From AG-12 sp027339635 (GTDB taxonomy: Bacteria > Chloroflexota > Dormibacteria > Aeolococcales > Bog-877): 13,374 nt of DNA. The translations under genes and the position numbers were made by a program. Below are positions 6,766 to 13,374 of this stretch, piece by piece; the first letter of the stretch is position 1, and every line of letters starts with the position of its first letter. The stretch covers positions 1 through 13,374 of the forward strand of contig DAHWNZ010000067.1 in assembly GCA_027339635.1 (NCBI GenBank), read 5' to 3'. The notes beneath the pieces were generated by a model that was not told the DNA's origin, did not search any database, and worked only from the letters and a program-made list of their open reading frames with translations.

Positions 6766-8003
6766 GGGTGCTCAAGCCGCTCGTGGTGGGAGGCGTCGCC
6801 ACGATCCTCGCGTCGGCCATCGGGTTCGAGCTCAGCCTGCTGGGACCTGTTCTACCCGTCCTGGCGTTGGCAATCCCATTCCTTGCCGCCATCGGTGTTG
6901 CGGCCGCGGTCTTGCTGCAGCGGCCCGCGCTGGTCGCTGCCGCTACCGGCCTGCTGCTACTGAGCTACGGCTTGGTCTTGACCGGCAGGTCCGGATCGAT
7001 CCTGGCGATCAGTACGGTCGGTCTGGTGGCGGGCGGGACCTTCCTCACACTGCAGTTGGGCTGGTGGGCAGTGGAGCTGAGAACGCCAGCGCACGAGGAC
7101 CAAGCGGCGATCCGGCACGAGGCGGCCAGAATCACAACGGCCGCCGTCGCGGTCGGGGTGGGGGCAGAGGCGGCGCTCCTCTTCGCGCAGATTCAGGTGG
7201 GTGCAGGAATTGCGATGATGATCATCGGCGTCGCCAGCCTGGCATGCATCGTCATAGTGGCGGCCGTCCTCGCCGCGGCGCAGACGCCGGCGCCAACTGG
7301 AAGTCCCCGTGTCGACTGGGTGGTTCCAGCGCCATCGCGGACGGGTGGCCCGCCCACCAATCCCTGGTCGAGGCTCCTGCGCTGGGCCTGCCGGGCCGCC
7401 GTGGGATCACCTCTCACTCCGTCGCGACCGCGTTCCAGACAGGGCATGGCAGCGACGACTGGCCTGTCGCTGCTCCTGCTCGGGGCAGTGGTCGTGGTGG
7501 TTCTGCTGGGATTGGCCGCGCATGTCACCTCAAAGACCCCATTGGGAGTCCGCTCGACCGATCTCAGGGCGGTGGCAGACCTGGCGGTCCTCATGATCGG
7601 AGCGGTTCTACTCAATTGGTTGGTGCGGTTACTCCTGCACCTATCGCGCCCTCCACACTTTGGCACCCGCCCCGTCCGCCGGCGCCGTGAGACGCCAGAG
7701 ACCCCTTCGGAGCTCGACCTGATCGCTCACGCCTGCCGGAACGTCTCCCCCGAGGACCGGTTGACTGGCGACCTCCAACGCATGCTCGTGGCCCTCGCCA
7801 CCCGGGTGGGCGAGCCGAGCCTGGCGGACCACCTGGCCGCCTGCGCCGAAGGCACGGCTGCTGACGCCCCGGCCCACAAGGCACTGCAGGACCCACCGGC
7901 GGGTCGCTTCCAATCCGGTAGGTCGACCGGGGCTGGTCCGCCCGGATCAGAGACCTCCGTACGCACAGCCCTCGCGGCGCTGGAAGCTGTCTCCGGTGCG
8001 TGA
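6762..8003 (+). CDS. Polytopic membrane protein of the MoxR/DUF58 operon
   Basis: The product is 413 residues. About four to five hydrophobic segments fill residues 5-105, two more lie at about 125-180, then after a Pro/Arg-rich loop two further segments occur around 230-255 and 270-295. The last ~110 residues are soluble and charged, containing ELDLIAHACRNVSPEDRLTG and a leucine/alanine-rich stretch. The start is taken as ATG 6762, which overlaps the DUF58 stop in an ATGA; an ATG at 6753 is the alternative. The end overlaps the next gene by 8 bases. Genes encoding uncharacterised multi-pass proteins are common between DUF58 and DUF4129 genes, so a role in the same membrane complex is likely by position, but no domain is recognised. 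Confidence 0.85.
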   Translation: MRVLKPLVVGGVATILASAIGFELSLLGPVLPVLALAIPFLAAIGVAAAVLLQRPALVAAATGLLLLSYGLVLTGRSGSILAISTVGLVAGGTFLTLQLGWWAVELRTPAHEDQAAIRHEAARITTAAVAVGVGAEAALLFAQIQVGAGIAMMIIGVASLACIVIVAAVLAAAQTPAPTGSPRVDWVVPAPSRTGGPPTNPWSRLLRWACRAAVGSPLTPSRPRSRQGMAATTGLSLLLLGAVVVVVLLGLAAHVTSKTPLGVRSTDLRAVADLAVLMIGAVLLNWLVRLLLHLSRPPHFGTRPVRRRRETPETPSELDLIAHACRNVSPEDRLTGDLQRMLVALATRVGEPSLADHLAACAEGTAADAPAHKALQDPPAGRFQSGRSTGAGPPGSETSVRTALAALEAVSGA

Positions 8004-8685
8004 CACCCTCCACCGCCGTCGAACTCTGGCGCTGCCGGTCCTCCTGCTGGTCGCCGTGCTAGCCCTGGTTGTGGTCATCGCCAGCCGTGTGGGCGCAGTG
8101 TCCTACATCGCGCCCGGCGCTCACTTCCCGATCCATTTGCCTACGCACCTAGGCCCCCCTCCCCTGCCCTTGTGCTCTCCGTCAGCTCCATCGCTGTGTC
8201 GCCACCAGGTACCATCAAGGTCGATTTCTGGGCTGGCGCTCTGGCTCGGGCTCGCGCTCGGCCTGATCCTGCTCGTCGGCAGTTTGGTGTTGTACCTCAA
8301 GACGCGAGGCGCCCAAGCTCCCCCGGACGAGGAGCTTGAAGTCGCCGCGATGCCGCCAGCCACACCGAGGACTCGTCGGCGTCCCAGAAACCCTCGGGAA
8401 GCGGTGCTCGCCGCCTTTGGAGAGTTGGAGGACCGATTGGCGGCTGCCGGTGTCGGCCGCCTGCCCGCGGAGGGGGCAGACAGCTATCTGCGACGGGCCC
8501 TGCCGGCCCACTGGCGGACGAGCTCGGCAAAGTCCACGCTGGTGCGCTGGTACGCGGTGGCCCGGTTCTCGGATCACCCCATCGACTCCCAGACCGCCCG
8601 CCAGGCAGTCACGGCCGCAGCCGAGCTGGCGCGCGGCACCTTCGGAGAGCAAGGGGAGAGCGCGGTTCCGCCTGAGGACCGGTAG
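7996..8685 (+). CDS. DUF4129-type membrane protein
   Basis: This 229-residue protein has a basic start (MRDTLHRRR), a membrane segment at about 11-35, a proline-rich extracytoplasmic loop with two cysteines, a second membrane segment at about 79-101 and a cytoplasmic tail. The tail contains PREAVLAAFGELEDRLAAAG, GADSYLRRAL and LVRWYAVARFSDHPID, which match the C-terminal helical DUF4129 pattern found at the end of MoxR-DUF58 operons and some transglutaminase-like proteins. The GTG start overlaps the previous stop by 8 bases, indicating coupling. The usual transglutaminase gene of larger versions of this cluster is absent from the window. Family assignment is by pattern recognition and good though not certain. 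Confidence 0.8.
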   Translation: MRDTLHRRRTLALPVLLLVAVLALVVVIASRVGAVSYIAPGAHFPIHLPTHLGPPPLPLCSPSAPSLCRHQVPSRSISGLALWLGLALGLILLVGSLVLYLKTRGAQAPPDEELEVAAMPPATPRTRRRPRNPREAVLAAFGELEDRLAAAGVGRLPAEGADSYLRRALPAHWRTSSAKSTLVRWYAVARFSDHPIDSQTARQAVTAAAELARGTFGEQGESAVPPEDR

Positions 8686-9058
8686 AGGGTGACCACGGAG
8701 TACTCAACCGTTCTGCCCGCTTGGAGTTGTGGTCGAATGCCTTGCGAATCGCCGCGTCCACGAGTGTGCTCTCGCCCCCGGCACTGATCCCAGGACCAGC
8801 AAACCGGGGGCCATCCGAGCGACTCCCAAGTCGGCGCATCATCGGAGATGGCCCACTGCTAGTGTTCACGGCGTGGGTCGTACACCATCAGCGCGCAGCG
8901 GTCCGGAACTGGGTTGGGACAACTTCGGCGGTGCTGCCAGCCTGCCCTGTTCACGAGCAGATTCCATCCTTGTATTCCCATGACGAACCCGCTGGCCGTT
9001 CAAGACGCCTCCGCCTCCGGACGTGCCTGGGTAGTGGGCAGATGATGAAGGGGGCTGG
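8686..9058. other. 373-base gap, no convincing gene
   Basis: Open frames exist on both strands. The best-looking piece is on the minus strand at about 8721-8869, containing STLVDAAIRKAFDHNSKRAE, which has protein-like composition but no recognisable family, no ribosome site and no continuation. It may be a gene fragment or chance. GAGTACTC, an 8-base palindrome, lies at about 8698-8705. No promoter of good quality was found for the downstream lipoprotein. Confidence 0.4.
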
Positions 9059-9427
9059 GTGGCAGGGATAGCATGTGTGGCCGCGGCGCTGCTGGCAGGC
9101 TGCGCCAGTTCACGAGTCGGTGCGCTACAAACGCCGGGCACGGTCGGTGCCGGGGCGTCGGCCAACCCGGGAGGTGTCGTGGTTTTCACGGTTCAGGCAC
9201 GCAACAGTTCCGATCGGGCCCTGACGTTAAGGAGCGTGAGGATGCTGACAGTGCCTGGGCTCGCGGCTCCAACCTTGGTGCCCTACGCAGTTATCCCCGG
9301 GCTTGACACCCTGGAGGATGCGCATGGCTGGCCGCCACCGCCCAATGGTGGGCCCGGCCCAATCTGTTCTGGGCTTGAGACAATAGCGGCGGCCGGGCGC
9401 CCAGCGAAGCCCGGTGGGTGGTGCTGA
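9059..9427 (+). CDS. Small predicted lipoprotein, probably frame-damaged
   Basis: From GTG 9059 the product is 122 residues. It has a lipobox LAGC (Cys15), then a region reading GGVVVFTVQARNSSDRALTL, RSVRMLTVPGLAAPTLVPYA and DTLEDAHGWPPPP, which looks like one or two beta-strand repeats of a secreted domain. AAGGGGG lies 4 bases before the GTG. Two oddities suggest damage. The signal peptide from this start is very short and has no positive charge, whereas another frame directly upstream reads ATG 9042 MMKGAG, which would supply both. The C-terminus also stops abruptly in GGWC, while a shifted frame continues open to about 9540. It may be a pseudogene. The function is unknown. Confidence 0.5.
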   Translation: MAGIACVAAALLAGCASSRVGALQTPGTVGAGASANPGGVVVFTVQARNSSDRALTLRSVRMLTVPGLAAPTLVPYAVIPGLDTLEDAHGWPPPPNGGPGPICSGLETIAAAGRPAKPGGWC

Positions 9428-9508
9428 GCACCGTGTCGGAGATCCTCCACCGCCCGCCGTGCGCATCGGGATGGCCCGGGAGAGCAACCCGGGCTAGTTC
9501 GGCCAGGT

Positions 9509-9520
9509 CCCCTTTTGGGG
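9509..9520. terminator. CCCC-TTTT-GGGG mini-hairpin
   Basis: A 4-bp G/C stem with a TTTT loop lies between two lipoprotein genes. It is small, lacks a T-tract, and is listed only as a possible weak terminator of the gene ending at 9427. Confidence 0.15.
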
Positions 9521-9587
9521 CATTCCCCATTGTTCCGTGATACTGCCGACGCGGTCCCTCGCGGGCTTGGGCCACGGGAGGTGACCG

Positions 9588-9616
9588 TTGACAGGTTCTC
9601 GGCGCCCGGCAAGAAT
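9588..9616 (+). promoter_or_regulatory. Sigma70-type promoter for the 9628 lipoprotein
   Basis: A perfect -35 TTGACA (9588-9593) is followed by a 17-base spacer and AAGAAT (9611-9616), a four-of-six match to the -10 box. The expected transcription start, near 9622-9625, is only a few bases before ATG 9628, which has no ribosome site, so the mRNA may be leaderless. Confidence 0.5.
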
Positions 9617-9627
9617 GGCATCACGCT

Positions 9628-10584
9628 ATGTCGAATTTCACCAGGTCCGGACCCGGGTTGCCTGACAGCTTCAGAGCGGTGCGTCACAAGGTAGCGCTCC
9701 TACTGCTTCTTCTTGAAGCGACCGGAGGGGTTCTTGTGAGCTGCGGGGTCTCTCCGGCTCCGCAGCCGACGCATCCGACGGGCAGCGCCTCGGCGACGGG
9801 AGATGTGACGGGGGTCAAGTTGAACCTCGGGACAGCCGCGGGCGCCGTCACCTTCCCGCCAGCTGCGCTCTCATGCAGCTCCGCGGGGCGCTCTTTCACG
9901 ATGCGAGGACCGTTCGGGGTCGACAGCTTTGTGCTGACCGCGGAAGACCTCAAGGCCGGCTCCCGGCTGAATTTCAACTTCACCGGGACGTTCAGCACCA
10001 GTCTGACTCTCAGCATCCGGGGACCGTTCTTTCCCCTGACCTATTACGCGGGGCCCATTCGGCAGGCTGCCGGCCAGTCGTTGATTCAGGGCACCGGCTT
10101 GCTGTCGGTCGCCCGATCGGGAACCTCAGGGACGCTGAATCTGACGCTCGAGGGCCAGAGCCCCGGGGAGTCCGCTGCCACAGCCACCGTAGTGGGCACT
10201 TGGAGCTGCAGCCATCCGACGTCCGCCGTCCCGGGGGCCGAAACAGAGCCTGCGGTGGCTCCTGCCTCTGTCCCGCCGGTGGGAAGCGAGTGCGCAACCC
10301 CGATTCAGCAGCTGAGTTCGGGAGGGGTTGCCCCACTCACCTGCCCCGACGGCGCGGTGGATGTTCTCGCGTGGAACTACCTGAGCCAGTACGATCCCCA
10401 AGTTCAGCAGCTGGGGGCGGGGGCGACCGTCAACCAGGTGGAGCGGGCATTCTGTCCCCCAACCCGGTCTGCGTCCCTCTCGGACACGGTTGCGCTTGAG
10501 GTATATCAGATCTCGGCCGACTACTACGGCTGGACCTTCGCGACGCCAGCGACGACGGTGGCTTCCGGCGGCGGCTGCGGATAG
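9628..10584 (+). CDS. Two-domain predicted lipoprotein
   Basis: The product is 318 residues. A basic patch (RHK), a leucine-rich core and lipobox LVSC mark Cys39 as lipidated from ATG 9628; an in-frame GTG at 9679 would give a more standard 22-residue signal. After a Pro/Ser/Thr linker (about 43-60), a beta-rich domain at about 65-200 shows SFTMRGPFGVDSFVLTAEDL, FNFTGTFSTSLTLSIRGPFF and ATATVVGTWSC, bounded by cysteines. A second linker rich in Ala/Val/Pro leads to a small C-terminal domain from Cys222, with LTCPDGAVDVLAWNYLSQYD, GATVNQVERAF and ISADYYGWTF, mostly helical in appearance. The gene precedes the permease by 51 bases, so the two may be co-transcribed unless the hairpin at 10596-10618 stops transcription. 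No named family is recognised. Confidence 0.82.
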   Translation: MSNFTRSGPGLPDSFRAVRHKVALLLLLLEATGGVLVSCGVSPAPQPTHPTGSASATGDVTGVKLNLGTAAGAVTFPPAALSCSSAGRSFTMRGPFGVDSFVLTAEDLKAGSRLNFNFTGTFSTSLTLSIRGPFFPLTYYAGPIRQAAGQSLIQGTGLLSVARSGTSGTLNLTLEGQSPGESAATATVVGTWSCSHPTSAVPGAETEPAVAPASVPPVGSECATPIQQLSSGGVAPLTCPDGAVDVLAWNYLSQYDPQVQQLGAGATVNQVERAFCPPTRSASLSDTVALEVYQISADYYGWTFATPATTVASGGGCG

Positions 10585-10595
10585 TGCGCGAGGCG

Positions 10596-10618
10596 TAGGC
10601 CGGCGCTCCCGGGGCCTG
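10596..10618 (+). terminator. GC-rich hairpin between lipoprotein and permease
   Basis: AGGCC (10597-10601) pairs with GGCCT (10613-10617), with extra inner pairing between CGG and CCG possible. There is no T-tract. It could attenuate read-through into the permease or be incidental. Confidence 0.25.
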
Positions 10619-10635
10619 GCGCTGAGGCGGCGCCA

Positions 10636-13374
10636 GTGAAGGAGCGCGCCCCAGGTTGGGTGGAACTCACTTGGGCCGCCATCCGGTGGCGTGCCGGGAG
10701 CTCCCTCGCCATGCTGTTTGCCGCCACAGTTGCGGTGGCCGCCGCGAGCGCCGGCCCCATGTACCTGGAAACCGCGTATGGCACCGTTCTGCAGGCGAAG
10801 TTGGCGCAGGCGGGGGCCTCGGCCACCGCGGTGAACGTCGGTGACTTCGTCGCGAGCCCTCAGGCGGTCGCCTTGGTGGCGCCGGCTTTCGCCTTGGGTG
10901 CCAGATATGGCATGGGGCGATGGTTTGGGCCCGCCCAGGCAAGCTACACCGCCGAGGTCGAGGCGCCAGTCCGGTTCCCTCTGGTCGCGCGGCCGGGCGT
11001 CTGCCGACATCTGAAGTTCGTCAGCGGTCGATGTCCCGGTGCCGCAGGCCAGATCGTCCTCACCACCCGCTCGGCCAGAGCTCTCGAAGCCCGCGTGGGG
11101 ACCGTGATGCATCCGGCGAGTCCCGTCGGCGTCGGTCCGCTGACGGTCGTCGGGATCGCCTTGCCGGGCAATCCGCTGGCGCCGTACTGGCTCGGTCAGG
11201 ACTTCTTCGGATATGGCGATGGGCACCTGGACTCCGCCTTCACGGTTCTCTCCACGGTGGCTGGGCTACCGACAACCGCTCTGGTCCAGCTTCCTCTGGA
11301 GCCGAAGCGGGTCGATCCGGGCAATCTGGGCGTTCTGGAGGGTGCAGTCGAGTCCTACGAGGCGGCCGCCAACCAGCAGGCGGGCCTCACCGCCACGACC
11401 CGCCTTTTCTCGGCCGTGGGCGACTACGTCAGCTCCGCCGACCTGATGGCGGTCATCGTTGTTCTGGTCGACCTGCAGCTGGTCGTTCTCGCCCTCTTCG
11501 TCGTTTATGGGCTGGTGGCCCAGTCTGCGCTGGTGCGGACCAAGGAGGTGGCAATTGCCCGCCTTCGGGGCCTTCCCTGGCTGAGGGTGGTCGCCTTCGG
11601 GCTGGGTGAGCCGATCATGGTGCTCCTGGTCGCATTCCCCCTCGGCCTGCTCGTGGCGATCAGCCTCACAGCGCTGGCCCAGCACGCCCTGCTGCCCAAT
11701 ACGCGCGTGACGTTCGACGCCACGGCGATCGTGTCCGGTCTGGCCGCCGTGGGCGGGGGGATCGCTGCCGTCGCGGCCGGGTCCCGCCGGCTGCTGGTGG
11801 CCCCGCTTCAGCGGCAGCTGCTCGGTCTGGAGGTCCCCACCGCACCGCCGGCACGGGCGGCCCTGGACGCGGCGGCCCTGGCCGTGGCCATCGCGGCACT
11901 AGTCGAACTGATCGTCTCCGGGGCGGTCGACGGACGCCAACCCAACCCGCTCGCGGTCCTCGCCCCGGGGCTCCTCGCTGTCATTGTGGCCATCGTCTCG
12001 ACCCGGGCCGTAACGGTTTTGGCCAGGGCCGTCATCCGCCGGACGTCGAAGGGTTCCAGGATCGGTTTCGGAATAGGGGTCCGCCAGGTGGCTCGTCGCC
12101 CCTCCGGCCTGCGCCAGATGTCAGTGGTGACTGTCGCGGTGGCGCTGGCTTGCTTCGCGGTGGCGGGATGGGCGGATGCGGCTGCCAATAGGGCAACCCG
12201 GGCGGACTTCGCCCTCGGCGCTGCGAGGGTCCTGGACGTGCGACTTCCGGACGGGCTGGGGCTTGAGCAGGCGGTCGACCATGCTGACCCCAGCGGCCGG
12301 TACGCCATGGCGGCGATGGTGCAGACCGGACCCGGGCCCGATCTGCTCGCCGTTCAGCCCCGCCGCCTGCGGTGGATTGGCTACTGGCCCCAAGGGGTGA
12401 GCCACGTGTCGCTTGCCCAGTTGGTCCGCTGGCTTAGTCCACCAGTGCCGCCCCCGCTCGAGGTTTCCGGGACCGAACTCAGAGCGACGGTCACCCTGGC
12501 GGGCGCGCCCACGCCGCCGCCGGACCTGGAGCTCAACATGGTCGACAGCCAGGGAAACCAAGAGGTGGCCGACTTCGGGTACCTTACGCCGGGCACGCGG
12601 ACCTATGAGGCAACGCTCCCGGGGGTCTGCCTGCGAGGTTGTCGAGGAACCCAGCTGGTGCCTGAATGGACCCCTGCCCAAACCAGCCTGGTTACTGGGC
12701 AGGAGGTGGACGCTGGTCAGCAGTCCGTTAGCTACTCGCTCACCCTTGGCGCCCTCCAGCAGGAGACGGGGCACGGGTGGCGGGAGGTCACGAGCCGCCT
12801 CGGCGACCCCTCCTACTGGACCGGTTCCGGCCCGGGCATGACGGTCGACGTGATCAAAGTGGACGGCCGATCCGCGCTGCAGTTGCTGGTTGAGGACTCT
12901 GCAAGTGACACGACCTCACCGGCGGTCTACGTGGCACCGCTCCCCTCGGTCCTCCCGGCGGTGATGAGCCGCGGCACCCCAATCCAGGATCCAGCGGCCG
13001 CTCCGACTTCGGACTTCGACGGGACCAGCATAGTTCTCGACGCGAAGTACCAGGTGGTGGCTCTTCCCCAGGTAGGAGGCAATGGGTTCCTCATGAACCT
13101 GAGCGCTGCCGTTCGTGCCGAGACCGGGCCGCCGGCCGAGACGGTCGACCAGGTGTGGCTGTCAGCTCGGGCCCCGTCCACCATCGTCGCCCGCCTACGG
13201 CAGCAGGGGGTGACGGTGGTGTCGTCCTTGACCCCTGCCCCTGCCCTGGCGATTCTCAACCGCAGCGGGCCTGCGCTTGCGTACACCTTTTACCTCTTCG
13301 CGATGAGCGCTGCTGCACTGTTGGCTCTTGGATGGTCGGTCTTTGCCGCATCCGCCACTGCTCCGCGCCGAGCC
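10636..13374 (+). CDS. FtsX-like ABC transporter permease (3' end beyond window)
   Basis: The frame is open from GTG 10636 to the last base, 913 codons without a stop. GAGGCGG lies 5 bases before the GTG. An N-terminal membrane segment (SLAMLFAATVAVAAASAG, about 16-35) is followed by an extracytoplasmic domain to about residue 265. Then come FtsX-type segments: LMAVIVVLVDLQLVVLALFV (about 270-295) followed by RTKEVAIARLRGLPWLRVV, the usual cytoplasmic coupling motif, and further segments at about 317-350 and 362-383. A linking pair at 408-470 and another segment near 490-515 lead to a second large extracytoplasmic domain (515-880). The window ends in another membrane segment (YTFYLFAMSAAALLALGW). 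This is the duplicated MacB/LolC-like architecture of large actinobacterial permeases, which move lipids, lipoproteins or peptides, or act mechanically on the envelope, when paired with an ATPase. No ATPase is visible in the window. Confidence 0.88.
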   Translation, partial: MKERAPGWVELTWAAIRWRAGSSLAMLFAATVAVAAASAGPMYLETAYGTVLQAKLAQAGASATAVNVGDFVASPQAVALVAPAFALGARYGMGRWFGPAQASYTAEVEAPVRFPLVARPGVCRHLKFVSGRCPGAAGQIVLTTRSARALEARVGTVMHPASPVGVGPLTVVGIALPGNPLAPYWLGQDFFGYGDGHLDSAFTVLSTVAGLPTTALVQLPLEPKRVDPGNLGVLEGAVESYEAAANQQAGLTATTRLFSAVGDYVSSADLMAVIVVLVDLQLVVLALFVVYGLVAQSALVRTKEVAIARLRGLPWLRVVAFGLGEPIMVLLVAFPLGLLVAISLTALAQHALLPNTRVTFDATAIVSGLAAVGGGIAAVAAGSRRLLVAPLQRQLLGLEVPTAPPARAALDAAALAVAIAALVELIVSGAVDGRQPNPLAVLAPGLLAVIVAIVSTRAVTVLARAVIRRTSKGSRIGFGIGVRQVARRPSGLRQMSVVTVAVALACFAVAGWADAAANRATRADFALGAARVLDVRLPDGLGLEQAVDHADPSGRYAMAAMVQTGPGPDLLAVQPRRLRWIGYWPQGVSHVSLAQLVRWLSPPVPPPLEVSGTELRATVTLAGAPTPPPDLELNMVDSQGNQEVADFGYLTPGTRTYEATLPGVCLRGCRGTQLVPEWTPAQTSLVTGQEVDAGQQSVSYSLTLGALQQETGHGWREVTSRLGDPSYWTGSGPGMTVDVIKVDGRSALQLLVEDSASDTTSPAVYVAPLPSVLPAVMSRGTPIQDPAAAPTSDFDGTSIVLDAKYQVVALPQVGGNGFLMNLSAAVRAETGPPAETVDQVWLSARAPSTIVARLRQQGVTVVSSLTPAPALAILNRSGPALAYTFYLFAMSAAALLALGWSVFAASATAPRRA

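Noticed and set aside
10126..11226. 366-residue minus-strand open frame
   Set aside because: It lies opposite a recognisable lipoprotein and permease, is rich in Arg/Gly/Pro, and shows no domain.
12121..12774. 217-residue minus-strand open frame
   Set aside because: It is a shadow of the permease, whose plus-strand frame is open throughout with a coherent membrane topology.

Overview
The window comes from a high-GC bacterium. GTG and TTG starts, many short lipoproteins and a large FtsX-type permease suggest an uncultured actinobacterium (an Acidimicrobiia-like lineage would fit) or a related high-GC phylum. No rRNA or housekeeping marker is present, so this placement is inference.

Layout. 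(1) 1-1235 is a mobile-element scar. It holds a minus-strand tyrosine integrase broken by at least three frameshifts and an in-frame stop. Next to it is a 42-base piece matching the 3' half of a tRNA (probably Lys-UUU), bracketed by two copies of a ~43-base repeat carrying paired TGCTGTCA boxes. Together these look like a fossil attP. (2) 1444-3160 holds a possibly broken small ORF, a small lipoprotein (+) and a second, convergent lipoprotein (-) with a good promoter. (3) 3466-8685 is a MoxR/DUF58/DUF4129 module. The MoxR ATPase is on the minus strand. A short signal-like ORF and a beta-sandwich-type lipoprotein lie between it and a tightly coupled plus-strand operon of DUF58 protein, polytopic membrane protein and DUF4129-type membrane protein. 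(4) 8686-9058 holds no convincing gene. (5) 9059-13374 holds a probably damaged small lipoprotein, a 318-residue lipoprotein that may be leaderless, and a large FtsX-like ABC permease still open at the window end.

Functional reading. MoxR ATPases with DUF58 and DUF4129 partners are thought to act as chaperone-like assemblies at the membrane, but the substrate here is unknown. The unusual points are that moxR is divergent from its usual partners and that five predicted lipoproteins lie within 9 kb. The permease probably belongs to an envelope or lipoprotein-export type ABC system whose ATPase would lie beyond the window. No CRISPR, rRNA, complete tRNA or insertion sequence was seen.
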